A program made the translations under genes and the position numbers. This document shows positions 7,755-16,881 of a stretch of 50,350 nt of DNA, one piece after another. Location: positions 1 through 50,350 of the forward strand of contig NC_010399.1 of assembly GCF_000069225.1 (NCBI RefSeq). The letters are read 5' to 3'. Each line of letters starts with the position of its first letter. Within the stretch, counting starts at the first letter, position 1. Source of the DNA: Clavibacter sepedonicus (lineage in GTDB: Bacteria > Actinomycetota > Actinomycetes > Actinomycetales > Microbacteriaceae). The notes beneath the pieces were generated by a model. The model was given only the letters and a program-made list of their open reading frames with translations, was not told the DNA's origin and did not search any database.

Positions 7755-9002
7755 ATGTCCGGATTCGGAAGCGGGACGCCGAAGGTCTTCGGGACCGCAG
7801 ATCAGGTGAACGAGTTCATCGACGAGGACTTGGCGCCATCGGAGGGGGTGCCGGCTCTGCGTCGGCGGTCCGCCGAGGCGTCGTCATCCCCTCAGCCCGC
7901 GGAGCAGCACACTGCGCCGGCTGAGGTGGCGGGCTCCGCTGCGCAGGAAGCGGGCCCATCCCCGCTCGTGCAGCTCTCGGAGCCGTCCACGCCGGCCCCG
8001 ACCATCCCTCCCCGGTCGGGGCCGGTCGTGGAGCCGCAGGGGGTCGCCGTCGCGCGAAGCGCCCTCCGTGGCGAGGGCGTCGCTGTCGCCGCGCCGGCTG
8101 CCCGCGCTTCGACCGGCGTCCGCGGGGTGCTCGCGAAGCTCGGACTGCCGATCGGCCCGAACGAGGCAGAGCGGGAAGCCCTCGCGCTGGACCGCAACCG
8201 ATTCGCCGCAGAGACCTTGATCCGTCAGTCCACCTGGACGCGGCCCGTGTCGGTGCTGGTCGCGAACCCCGGCGGTGGCATGGGGAAGACCACCGTCTCT
8301 CTGCTGCTCGGAGGCACGCTCGCGGCCGTCCGCGGCGGGTTCGTCGTGATCCCCGAGCTCGCCGACGCTCCCGGCATGCTCGCCTACCGCGCCGAGGGCG
8401 ACCCAGCGCTCGGCATCGGTGAGCTCGTGCAGAAGGTGGACACCATCACCAGCGCCGGTGCCCTCGATGGGTACACGAAGCCGCAGACCTCGTTCGCGTC
8501 CGTGATCGGATCGACGGGCCGCCGGGCGACCCTCACTCGAGACGACGTGCGCGCCGTCATCGCCAAGACGGGGGAGTTCTACAAGATCCGCGTGTTGGAC
8601 ACCGGCAACGACGCGACTTCCGCCGCGTTCCTGGCAGCCGTCGAGGCCGCCGACGTCCTGGTGATCCCGGTCATGGGCGCTGCCGACAGCGCCGAGCACG
8701 CTCTACGGCTCGTCGAGGGCCTGCGCGAGGGCGATTCGCACGCCCGCGAGCTCGCGGCCAGTGCGATCGCCGTTCGGCTCACAGATGGACGCACCGAGCA
8801 CCCGGAGATCGTCGAGCGGGTCGACGCATCGCTCGCGCAGGCCGGCGTGCGCCGCCTATTCACGATCCCCTACGACCAGCACATCGCCGACCGGGGGGAG
8901 CTCACGCTGAGCCGACTCCAGCCGGCCACCCGCGACGCCTTCACCTTCGCGGCCGCCGCGGTCATCGAGACGCTGAACAGCGTCGTCACCCGCCGCGCCT
9001 GA
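7755..9002 (+). CDS. MinD/ParA-like ATPase of the transfer operon
   Basis: A 415-residue protein. The first 130 or so residues are a Pro/Ala-rich, probably disordered segment. The rest is a SIMIBI-type ATPase core with NPGGGMGKTT (about 171-180) in place of the usual K-G-G-x-G-K-T. The upstream lysine of the deviant Walker A is missing, so it may not be a canonical ParA. IRVLDTGND takes the Walker B place. MinD/TadZ-like ATPases often open actinobacterial secretion or conjugation operons. The ATG at 7755 follows GGGGAGGG; the upstream in-frame extension is not supported. Confidence 0.75.
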   Translation: MSGFGSGTPKVFGTADQVNEFIDEDLAPSEGVPALRRRSAEASSSPQPAEQHTAPAEVAGSAAQEAGPSPLVQLSEPSTPAPTIPPRSGPVVEPQGVAVARSALRGEGVAVAAPAARASTGVRGVLAKLGLPIGPNEAEREALALDRNRFAAETLIRQSTWTRPVSVLVANPGGGMGKTTVSLLLGGTLAAVRGGFVVIPELADAPGMLAYRAEGDPALGIGELVQKVDTITSAGALDGYTKPQTSFASVIGSTGRRATLTRDDVRAVIAKTGEFYKIRVLDTGNDATSAAFLAAVEAADVLVIPVMGAADSAEHALRLVEGLREGDSHARELAASAIAVRLTDGRTEHPEIVERVDASLAQAGVRRLFTIPYDQHIADRGELTLSRLQPATRDAFTFAAAAVIETLNSVVTRRA

Positions 9003-9049
9003 CCGGCGCGCGTCCCACTACACAGACCGTCACGACCAGGGGAGAACCC

Positions 9050-9436
9050 ATGTCCACGCTGCACCTCATCGCCGACCACTTCACCGCCGTCGCCGCCGGC
9101 ACCATGCCCAACCCGATGGGCCACATCACCGTCCTCGCCGAGGGCGGGATCCCGAACCCGCTCGACAACATCGTCCCGGACTTCTCCATCTTCGGAACCA
9201 AGTTTAACCAGCTCTGGCAGAAGATCCTCGCCGGCATCTGGGGCCTCATGCTCATCGCCTCTGTCCTCGCGTCGATGCTCGGTCTCGGTCGCATGGCCAT
9301 GAGCGGCGGAGCGAGCGGCAACCCGCAGAAGTACCAGGACGCCAAGAGCGGGACGATCGTCTCCGGCTCAGCGTTCGGCGTGCTCGCGGCGCTGGGCGTG
9401 ATCGTCGGCGCCGTCCTCTTCTTCGTGAGCCTCTAG
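9050..9436 (+). CDS. VirB2/TrbC-like small membrane protein
   Basis: A 128-residue protein with two hydrophobic helices (about 62-82 and 103-127) joined by a short polar loop rich in Gly, Ser and Lys. This is the usual layout of VirB2/TrbC pilin-like proteins in Gram-positive type IV systems. It lies 47 bases after the MinD-like gene with GGGGAG upstream. In actinobacteria such proteins are thought to form part of the channel, not a true pilus. The assignment rests on topology and order. Confidence 0.6.
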   Translation: MSTLHLIADHFTAVAAGTMPNPMGHITVLAEGGIPNPLDNIVPDFSIFGTKFNQLWQKILAGIWGLMLIASVLASMLGLGRMAMSGGASGNPQKYQDAKSGTIVSGSAFGVLAALGVIVGAVLFFVSL

Positions 9437-9444
9437 GACCCGTC

Positions 9445-10161
9445 ATGCGCATGCGTAGCGAAACGACCGGGCTCTCGCGCTGGCCGTGGGTCATCGGAGG
9501 CACGGCGGTGCTCGTCATCGGCGGGATGGTGCTCTACAGCCAGGTCAAGCCGAGCAACGTGCCGGCCCCGGCCTCCACGTCGGCCGTCACGCCTGCACCC
9601 GAGGCGAGCGCGCCCGCGTCCGGTGCCGGTGACGACGACCCCGGAGTGGCCCCCACGGGCTGCCTCGGCGGTCTAGACCGAAATGCCGCAATGGTCCTCA
9701 CCGCTCAGAAGGAGGCTCCGCACACGACCTACGGGGCCGTCGAAGTTGCGGCGGCATTTCACCGCTGGCTGTGGCAATACCCCGATCCCGAAGTTGACGA
9801 TATCAATGCCATCTCCGCTAACGTGATATCCGCCGACGCCTCGCCTGCGTGGAAAGATATCGCCTCTGAGTACGCTGCCGCAGGAAACGACCCGAGCCAC
9901 GGCGTCGTCTCAGCAGGGACCCCGTTTCATATTTCTACGACGAACGGATTGTGGGCCGTGGGTGCGGACTCGTCGGCGGATCAAGTGACGGTAAATCTCG
10001 CTGCTGGGTATGTCGTCGATGGCGCCCTCAGTCCCTCCAAGGTCGCAGGAATTGCACTCGTTATGAAGTGGTCAAATGGTGCCTGGCATGTTTTGAGTGG
10101 CAAATTGCTCGACCAGAACCTGCTCGCGCAGGGTGGAATCCGTTATACGGGAGGGTGCTGA
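9445..10161 (+). CDS. Membrane-anchored VirB8/TcpC-like channel protein
   Basis: A 238-residue protein with a short cytoplasmic tail and one transmembrane helix (about 13-31). A Pro/Ala/Ser-rich stalk (about 35-70) leads to an external domain starting near TGCLGG. The single-pass plus NTF2-like layout, with a helical motif about accumulated substrate domains (AAAFHRWLWQYP), resembles VirB8/TcpC. It contributes to the channel outside the membrane. The last third (from about 9760) has more AT-rich codons than its neighbours. Its stop overlaps the next start. Confidence 0.6.
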   Translation: MRMRSETTGLSRWPWVIGGTAVLVIGGMVLYSQVKPSNVPAPASTSAVTPAPEASAPASGAGDDDPGVAPTGCLGGLDRNAAMVLTAQKEAPHTTYGAVEVAAAFHRWLWQYPDPEVDDINAISANVISADASPAWKDIASEYAAAGNDPSHGVVSAGTPFHISTTNGLWAVGADSSADQVTVNLAAGYVVDGALSPSKVAGIALVMKWSNGAWHVLSGKLLDQNLLAQGGIRYTGGC

Positions 10162-11546
10162 TGGCAAGCGAATGCGACGCGGGACCTCTTGGGTGTGCAG
10201 GTCAGGCTATTGGCGATGCGGTCAAGGACACCATAAACGGTGACGCAGCGATCATTAAGGGCGTCGCTGGCGCGGCGAAGGGCGCCGCTGACACCGCGCA
10301 CACCGTGATCTCCGTGGGCTCGGATCCGCTGGGGTACCTCTACCAGAAGGCCCAGGACTCGGCATCGAGCCTGGCTGACACGGTGCTCTCCGCTGCGGCC
10401 AAGACGACCCTGCCGGACCTGAACGCCGACTGGTTCACCAGTGTCTATAAGGCGTCGTTCGCGATCTCAATTACATTCGCGATGATCCTGCTCATGGTTC
10501 AAATATATCGGACTACCGTCGGCCGGCAGGGTGTGAGTGATATGTTTGACGCGGTAGGAAAGAACTTCCTTATATTTCTCGGTGGGGCGGCCTTTGGGCC
10601 GTCGATCGGTGTCCTACTCGTCCAGATCACCGCTGCACTTGAGAGCAGCATCATCGAGTGGGGCACGGCGAAGCTCGCCGGGCAGACGATGGCCGAGGTA
10701 ATTAAGGGGGTTACGACCTCCGCCGTTCCGTCGTCAATTGCCGGGAATGTCGTCGTGGCGCTGTGCCTCATGCTGGCGCAGGTGCTGAGCCTGTTCATGG
10801 TGCTGATAATGCAGATCATTCAATATCTCATGCTGTATTTCATGGGCGCACTGCTACCGCTTGGGCTCATGTGGCTCATTGACAAGAACCGGCGCACGTT
10901 CGCGTTGAAGATTGTCGGCGTGTGGTTCGCTACGCTCATCGGCCACCCGTTGCTGATATTCCTGTTCATGCTCGTTTCCATGTTCGTGGTGTCCACGATC
11001 AGCTCGAATTGGTTCGGCGTCGAGGCGATCCAAGCCACGGTGAATCTCGCGGCGGCCACGCTCGCAACGCTGATGGTCGCGTTCGTCCCGTTCATGCTCT
11101 ACAAGTTCGCGCCGATCCTGCCGCAGGGCGGCCTGCCGGCGTCGAGCGAGCGTACGCCGGCACCGGGCAACAACCGGACCATGGACGACGTGCGCCGACG
11201 CATGCAGGAGCGGCAGCGCGACCCCGCCTCAGGCCCCGGGAACACGGCCTCGCCGGCGCAGAGCGCAGGATCACCGGCCGCGGGAGCGCCCAAGAAGGGC
11301 GTGCACGCAGCCTCCCCGGCCGCGAAGGCCTCGCAGGCGGGTGACGCGGCGAAGAAGGCGGCCGCGATGTCGGCCGCGAAGAAGGGCGCCGCCGCTGTGG
11401 CGACGGCTGGAACCGGTGGCGCGGCGTGCGCCGTCGTCGCGGGTGCGAAGGCGGCCAAGAGCGTCCAGGACGCCGCGAAGCGCACGGCCACCACGGCCGC
11501 CGATCACGTGAGCAAGCACATCGACGACCACGACGAGGAGCGGTGA
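10161..11546 (+). CDS. VirB6/TrbL-like polytopic membrane protein
   Basis: A 461-residue protein. A soluble N-terminal part (about 1-90) precedes about six to seven transmembrane helices (about 95-320). A long Ala/Lys-rich cytoplasmic tail follows, ending in HIDDHDEER. This order fits the inner-membrane translocation pore VirB6/TrbL of conjugation systems. ATG 10161 overlaps the previous stop; the open frame upstream of it is not protein-like. The tail's alternating Ala and Lys runs could bind DNA or other acidic partners. Confidence 0.75.
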   Translation: MASECDAGPLGCAGQAIGDAVKDTINGDAAIIKGVAGAAKGAADTAHTVISVGSDPLGYLYQKAQDSASSLADTVLSAAAKTTLPDLNADWFTSVYKASFAISITFAMILLMVQIYRTTVGRQGVSDMFDAVGKNFLIFLGGAAFGPSIGVLLVQITAALESSIIEWGTAKLAGQTMAEVIKGVTTSAVPSSIAGNVVVALCLMLAQVLSLFMVLIMQIIQYLMLYFMGALLPLGLMWLIDKNRRTFALKIVGVWFATLIGHPLLIFLFMLVSMFVVSTISSNWFGVEAIQATVNLAAATLATLMVAFVPFMLYKFAPILPQGGLPASSERTPAPGNNRTMDDVRRRMQERQRDPASGPGNTASPAQSAGSPAAGAPKKGVHAASPAAKASQAGDAAKKAAAMSAAKKGAAAVATAGTGGAACAVVAGAKAAKSVQDAAKRTATTAADHVSKHIDDHDEER

Positions 11547-13225
11547 TGACGACCGACGAGCTACTGACCCGGCACATCGGGGGTGAGAACACGCGCCGCC
11601 GTGGGCGGCTGACGGGCACGGTCTCGAAGACGCGCCTGGCGCTGCTGATCCTCATCGGTCTGGGGACGGCGGTCGCGGTCGCGGTGACGCACAGCATCTG
11701 GGTCATCATCGGCGGGGTCCTCGCCGCGATGACGGCCCTTCTGGTGACGATCGGTGGTCAGCACGGCTCGCTGTTGGATCGGCGCCGCCGCTCGGCGCGG
11801 ATGCGCGCTCGGCGGGCGACGGGGACGGATGCGTTCGTGCCCTACGACATCGCGACGTGGGACCAGCTGACCGCCGCGGTGCGGTCCGGCGAGAAGAAGG
11901 AGCAGCAGGCGGCCCGTCGGGCGCTCCGCCGCATGCGGTGGGCGCCGGACGGCGCCGACGGGATGGGGTGGCTCGTGTCTGCGCGAGGAGCGCCGGCCGT
12001 TGCGTGGCACTCTCCGCGCGGCGAGGAGGAGTACCTGTCCGTCGTGTTCAGCGTGACAGGGCAGATGCGCGGTATCGAGTCCACGGCGCGGGCGAATGAC
12101 GCCGCGGAGGCGTGGGGTCGATTCCAGGCGAATCGGGCGTCGGAGGGCTCGCTGTTGCGGGGCGTGCAGACGCTCACGCGGGTGCTGCCGCCCGCGGCGG
12201 CGCGACAGTCGCGGTGGGCGCAGTTGGAGCTCGATCAGAACGATGGGACCTGGACGTCGAAGTTCGTGGAGGCGTTCGAGCGGATGAAGGCGTCCTACGA
12301 GGAAGTGCTGCTCCTGTGCACCGAGGACGCGATGACGCAGCGCCACTTCATCATCTGCAAGTGGCCGGTGTCGGGCGCGTTCCGCGAGCGGGCAGCCGCG
12401 TACGGCGAGGGCCGCGACGGGTGGCGCAGGCTCATGGACGAGGAGATCCCGCGAGCCGCCGCAGGGCTGTCCGACGCGCGCCTCGGGAAGGTGCGAGTCC
12501 TCGAGGCTCGTGAGGTGGTGGCGCTCATGCGGCACCAGCAGAACCCGAGCTTGGGGATCGAGGCCGCGAAGCGTATCGACCCGCTCGCCTCGCCCGGCCT
12601 GCCGTCGCACGACGAGTTCTCCGCGCACATCGTCGAGGACGTCGAGCCAGACACCGGCCGGCGGACGCAATGGTTCCACCGCACGGCGGCGATCCTCGCC
12701 GAGAACATGCAGGACCAGGCGCGCGATCCGTTCTGGATGCTCAAAGTCCTGCATAGCGCTGACCTCCAGATGGTCCGGTCCGTGGCGTTTCACCTGCGGT
12801 TCGTGCCGGCGGTCCAGGCGCGTGCCGACGCGCAGCAGACCCGGGTGCTCGCGGCGGCGGAGCGGATCGCGCGCGAGAACAAGACCGGCCTGGAGGACGG
12901 GACGCTGAGGTTGGAGATGACGGGCGCGGAGCACCGCGCGGCCGACGTCGCGCCGGGCACCGGTCACCACGGGGTCGAGTGGGTCGGGTTCGTGACCATC
13001 TCGGCCCGGTCGCTCGCTGAGCTCAAGCGGGCGTCGAGCCGACTGGAGGACGTGTGCGCGACCGATGTCGGGATCGCACGGCTGGACTGGCAGGACTCGT
13101 TCGCGGCGGCCGCGTCCGGCTGCACTTACCCGATTGCCCGCGGGCAGAAGCCCCCGCAGGTGCCGATCGGGTCTCGTATCGAGGCCGGTATCTCCGGCCG
13201 CCGGCAGAAGGAAGCACTGACATGA
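11546..13225 (+). CDS. SCO6880-type type IV secretion component (PrgI/VirB3-VirB4-N like)
   Basis: A 559-residue protein. Two adjacent transmembrane helices lie at about 30-75, then a long soluble region without nucleotide-binding motifs. In actinobacterial conjugation clusters a protein of this size and topology (SCO6880 family) sits directly before a VirB4 ATPase, as here. It probably supplies the VirB3-like membrane anchor and a VirB4 N-terminal-like domain. Start and stop overlap both neighbours by a few bases, indicating translational coupling. Confidence 0.72.
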   Translation: MTTDELLTRHIGGENTRRRGRLTGTVSKTRLALLILIGLGTAVAVAVTHSIWVIIGGVLAAMTALLVTIGGQHGSLLDRRRRSARMRARRATGTDAFVPYDIATWDQLTAAVRSGEKKEQQAARRALRRMRWAPDGADGMGWLVSARGAPAVAWHSPRGEEEYLSVVFSVTGQMRGIESTARANDAAEAWGRFQANRASEGSLLRGVQTLTRVLPPAAARQSRWAQLELDQNDGTWTSKFVEAFERMKASYEEVLLLCTEDAMTQRHFIICKWPVSGAFRERAAAYGEGRDGWRRLMDEEIPRAAAGLSDARLGKVRVLEAREVVALMRHQQNPSLGIEAAKRIDPLASPGLPSHDEFSAHIVEDVEPDTGRRTQWFHRTAAILAENMQDQARDPFWMLKVLHSADLQMVRSVAFHLRFVPAVQARADAQQTRVLAAAERIARENKTGLEDGTLRLEMTGAEHRAADVAPGTGHHGVEWVGFVTISARSLAELKRASSRLEDVCATDVGIARLDWQDSFAAAASGCTYPIARGQKPPQVPIGSRIEAGISGRRQKEALT

Positions 13226-14793
13226 GCGGACGACAGGCCAAGGCGCAGCGGGCGGCGACGATCGGCGACACGGAGCACGAGGTGATCGCGCTGCAGCGCC
13301 GCGCGTCGCGGCTCACCCGCGTTCCGGTCGTGAATCGGTTCCTGCCGCCGGAGGTGTTCGTGAGCGACGTTGAGGAGGTGTCCGCGCATGCGGCCGCGGC
13401 CGGCGAGCTCGCGCCGTGGGAGGTGCCCGGGAGCCAGCTCCGACCGGATGGGTGGCAGTCCGCATCCCGAGCTCGGCGGGGCTGGTACGCACCCGCGCAC
13501 CAGGGGGCAGCGTCCACGACTCGGCAGGCGGAGATCGTGGCCACCGCGCACTTCGGCGCACCGACCGGGTTCGATGGCATCGTGAACGGCCGCGACACGC
13601 TGACGCGCACCGCCTTCGCCCACGACCCGATCACGGCCTACCGCCGCACTCCGCGCGGTCTCACGTCACCGAACGTCGTCGTCCTCGGGCAGACGGGAGC
13701 GGGGAAGTCCTCGTGGGTGACGTGCAACCTCATCACGAAGCCGTTGATGCTTCGCAAGCGGCGCGCGGTCGTGTTCTCCAAGAAGGACAGGGGCGGCGAG
13801 TGCGAGCATGCCGAGCTCACGCGAGAGCTGGGGAACGAGCCGTTCCGGTTCCTCGCCAACGGCGCGACGGGCGAGGGCCGGGTCATCAACGTGCTGGACC
13901 CGGCGATCACGCGCGTCGATGGGATGCAGGGGCAGAAGCTCATGCTGGACACGGTGATCCAGCTCCACCGGCACCGCAGCAGCGGGACGGTCGCCTCGGT
14001 GGAGGAGGCCGGCTGGGAGGACCAGGCGCTCCGACTCGCGCTCCGCTCGCTGCTCGCTGACCACGAGGACACACGGGTACCGACCCTCGCTGACCTCTCG
14101 GCCCGGCTCGGCGCCGTCGACCCTCACCGCGGGGACTACTCCCTGCGGTCGCGCGAGCGGCTGCACCAGGCCGGCCTCTCGATCAGCCACGTGCTGAACG
14201 ACCTTCTCGAGACGTACGGCGGTGTCTTCGACGGCGAGACGAGCTCGCAGGTCGACCTCACGCACAAGCTCACGACGTTCGACATCTCCCAGCTCCCCGC
14301 GGACGGCGCCGTCATCCCGATCGTCATGGCCGCGGCGAACATGTGGATGCTGGGCCGGATCAAGGACGAGGCCGGCTGGGCGACGAACGTGATCTACGAG
14401 GAGGGCTGGCACATGATCGGCGGCCCGTCCGTGGGCCTCATCCAGTCGAACGAGAAGCTGTCCCGATCGCTCGGCATGTCGAACATCTTCATCATGCACA
14501 AGGGCTCGGACATCCCGCCGGACTCCGCCGGGGTGACCGTGATCCAGGAGGCGCAGACGGCCTACATCTTCCGCCAGGAGCACGAGCAGGATGCCTCGTG
14601 GGCGCAGCGGACGTTCAACCTCGACCAGGACACCACCAAGCTCCTGATGGGGCTTCGGACGGGGCACTGCATCGCGAAGATCGCGGACATGCCCGAGACC
14701 GAGGTCGAGCACCTCCGCTCCGAGTGGGAGAAGGTGCTGACCGACAGCGACCAGGCGATGATGGGCGACTCCGCGGACGCCCTCGGGCGCTGA
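13222..14793 (+). CDS. VirB4/TraC-like conjugation ATPase
   Basis: A 523-residue AAA+-like ATPase. Walker A is GQTGAGKSS (about 156-164). The Walker B region is NVIYEEGWHM, with tandem acidic residues near 393-394. IFIMHKGSD resembles the following sensor strand. VirB4 proteins energise assembly and substrate passage in type IV channels. It lacks the usual VirB4 N-terminal domain, consistent with that domain residing in the preceding gene. The start overlaps the previous stop (ATGA). Confidence 0.85.
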   Translation: MSGRQAKAQRAATIGDTEHEVIALQRRASRLTRVPVVNRFLPPEVFVSDVEEVSAHAAAAGELAPWEVPGSQLRPDGWQSASRARRGWYAPAHQGAASTTRQAEIVATAHFGAPTGFDGIVNGRDTLTRTAFAHDPITAYRRTPRGLTSPNVVVLGQTGAGKSSWVTCNLITKPLMLRKRRAVVFSKKDRGGECEHAELTRELGNEPFRFLANGATGEGRVINVLDPAITRVDGMQGQKLMLDTVIQLHRHRSSGTVASVEEAGWEDQALRLALRSLLADHEDTRVPTLADLSARLGAVDPHRGDYSLRSRERLHQAGLSISHVLNDLLETYGGVFDGETSSQVDLTHKLTTFDISQLPADGAVIPIVMAAANMWMLGRIKDEAGWATNVIYEEGWHMIGGPSVGLIQSNEKLSRSLGMSNIFIMHKGSDIPPDSAGVTVIQEAQTAYIFRQEHEQDASWAQRTFNLDQDTTKLLMGLRTGHCIAKIADMPETEVEHLRSEWEKVLTDSDQAMMGDSADALGR

Positions 14794-14807
14794 CCGGCGG
14801 ACATGCG

Positions 14808-15911
14808 ATGAAGAAGTTCCTGGCCGTGACTGCCACGGGGGTCTGTGTCGTGTTCGCCGCGATCGTCGCCATGGTCTCTGTCGTGTTCGCCGCGCCAGGA
14901 GGCGGATCCGGCTGCACGGTCGGGTCGGCCAGCATCGACGCGGCGAAGGCGCACGATCCCGTCGCCGGTTACTCCGGCGACCAGCTCGTCAACGCCGCCA
15001 GCATCATCAACGCGGGCGCCGCGCTCGGCGTGAGCTCACAGGGGCAGATCGTCGGGGTGATGACCGCGATGGGCGAGTCCGGGCTCCGAAACATCGAGTA
15101 CGGGGACGCGGCCGGCCCGGACTCCCGCGGTCTGTTCCAGCAGCGCGACACGTGGGGCACGCTGGAGCAGCGCATGAACCCCGCGCAGGCCGCCACGTTC
15201 TTCTTCGAGCGCCTGGTGAAGGTCCCCAACTGGCCGTCGATGACGCCCACGGCCGCCGCGCACGCCGTGCAGCGGAACCAGGACCCGGACCACTACACGC
15301 GCTGGTTCGAGCCGGCACAGGCCGTCGTGAGCGCCCTCACGGGCTCGGACACGGCGTGCACGGAGGCCGCGGCCGCCACCGTCTCGGGCAACGCGCAGCA
15401 GCTCGCGCAGCACCTCGTCGACCTCACGAACCAGGGCACGATCACGTGGCTGTCGCCCTCGCACTTCCCCGAGGTGCAGGCCATCGCCGCCGGGCAGCCG
15501 AAGCCGAACTGCGGCATCGACGTCCGGGTCCTCCAGGTCATCACCGTCGCCACGCAGACGTTCCGGTCTATCGGGATCTCCGACGTCAACCGCCTGTGCA
15601 GCGGGCAGCGGCCGGGGGCCGGCGATGCGTCCGCGCACGTGGTCAACGGCGGCGGCCACGCCGTCGACTTCTACGCCTTCGACGGCACCCCCACCACCGG
15701 CGCCGACCCGAACGCGATCAAGCTCCTCCGCGCCCTCGCGCCCGTCATGCCCGACGGATCCGGCGTCGGCCAGTCCGATTGCCGCGCGAACGCCGGCACG
15801 AGTCTCGACCTGCCGATGAAGCAGTTCCCCGACACCTGCAACCACCAGCACGTCCAGGTCGACCCGTGGGGCGACGAACCGATGAAGCTCACCAGCAAGG
15901 AGAACCCATGA
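14808..15911 (+). CDS. VirB1-like secreted peptidoglycan hydrolase
   Basis: A 367-residue protein with a signal or anchor helix (about 7-29). A lytic-transglycosylase-like domain follows (about 50-165, GVMTAMGESGLRN and DSRGLFQQR). The C-terminal domain (about 220-350) contains GGGHAVDFYAFDG and ends near a histidine cluster CNHQHVQVD, resembling a D-Ala-D-Ala peptidase or ARD-type fold. Such proteins open the cell wall for the conjugation channel. A 200-base decayed copy of the C-terminal part lies at 27068-27275. Confidence 0.78.
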   Translation: MKKFLAVTATGVCVVFAAIVAMVSVVFAAPGGGSGCTVGSASIDAAKAHDPVAGYSGDQLVNAASIINAGAALGVSSQGQIVGVMTAMGESGLRNIEYGDAAGPDSRGLFQQRDTWGTLEQRMNPAQAATFFFERLVKVPNWPSMTPTAAAHAVQRNQDPDHYTRWFEPAQAVVSALTGSDTACTEAAAATVSGNAQQLAQHLVDLTNQGTITWLSPSHFPEVQAIAAGQPKPNCGIDVRVLQVITVATQTFRSIGISDVNRLCSGQRPGAGDASAHVVNGGGHAVDFYAFDGTPTTGADPNAIKLLRALAPVMPDGSGVGQSDCRANAGTSLDLPMKQFPDTCNHQHVQVDPWGDEPMKLTSKENP

Positions 15912-16363
15912 GCGAATGGCGCTCCACCGAAGACCTCGCCGCGGCCCTGACGTTCGGCGTCTCCGGCTGCGATGCAGCCGCGAACGAGGCGCGGGCGGCG
16001 CGGGCCGCCGAAGTCCTGGCCGAGCACTCGGCGGCCGTAGACCGGGCGTACCGCGAGACCGCCGGCTCGACCGTCGATCCGTGGTGGCCCGAGCCGTTCG
16101 GCGCACGGATCGTCCTCGAAGCGCGGGGCGACCTCGACGCGGCCACCAGCTCCCCCGAGTTCGAAGCAGAGGTGCAGAAGGGCATGAACCTGCACCCGCG
16201 CCATGTCCTCGTCAACGACGAGGACGGGTGTCGCTACGAGGCCTTCACCGCCGCGGCCGAAGAGCTCGAGCAAGTCGTGCCGGCGTGCACTCGGATCCGT
16301 GATGCTCTCCGCACGGCCCGCCACGTGAGCGCCTACATCACACCGAAGGGAGCCCCATGCTGA
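15908..16363 (+). CDS. Hypothetical protein in the transfer operon
   Basis: A 151-residue soluble, acidic protein with no membrane segment and no motif I recognise. ATGA overlap with the previous gene and a short overlap with the next show it is translated as part of the operon. It may be a cytoplasmic accessory factor. I cannot name a function. Confidence 0.7.
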   Translation: MSEWRSTEDLAAALTFGVSGCDAAANEARAARAAEVLAEHSAAVDRAYRETAGSTVDPWWPEPFGARIVLEARGDLDAATSSPEFEAEVQKGMNLHPRHVLVNDEDGCRYEAFTAAAEELEQVVPACTRIRDALRTARHVSAYITPKGAPC

Positions 16364-16881
16364 CCTCCAACCTGCACCCCCTCGCGATCCTCGGAGCTCT
16401 ACCGCACGCGGCCGCCGCCAGCGACGTCCCGGCGCGGTACTACTCCGACTGGACCACGTGGTACCCGTGGACGATCGCCCTGGTGTGGTGCGTTGCCTGG
16501 GCGGTCGTCTACGTCGGCGTGCTCCGCTTCGCCATCCGTATGAGCGGGGACGGGGCGATCATGGGGATCGCGTCCCTCGTGCCCGCCCTCATCTGGACAG
16601 TGACGCTCAGCACGATCGCGGCGTACATCCCCTCCGAGCCGGCCGTCCTCGGGATCTACCTCGGCGGCATCGTCATCCTCGGGGTCACGTTCCTGCTCAG
16701 CGAGGTCGGCGGGAAGTGGGGCGCGGGCGGCGCGGCTGTGCTCCTGGTGGTGAACGGCGTGAGCGAGATGATCCGCCGCCTCTCGGCCGAAGCCCACATG
16801 TCCGAGGGGACCTTCCTCGCCGTGTCGGTCGTCGTCGGCGGCGTCATCGTCGTCCTCGCGATCGGGAGCAGGGCTCGATGA
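16357..16881 (+). CDS. Polytopic membrane protein in the transfer operon
   Basis: A 174-residue protein with about five hydrophobic helices (about 36-58, 68-85, 88-106, 110-130, 150-170). WTTWYPW precedes the first. No catalytic motif is visible. Overlaps both neighbouring genes by a few bases. Probably a structural or accessory membrane component. Confidence 0.7.
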   Translation: MLTSNLHPLAILGALPHAAAASDVPARYYSDWTTWYPWTIALVWCVAWAVVYVGVLRFAIRMSGDGAIMGIASLVPALIWTVTLSTIAAYIPSEPAVLGIYLGGIVILGVTFLLSEVGGKWGAGGAAVLLVVNGVSEMIRRLSAEAHMSEGTFLAVSVVVGGVIVVLAIGSRAR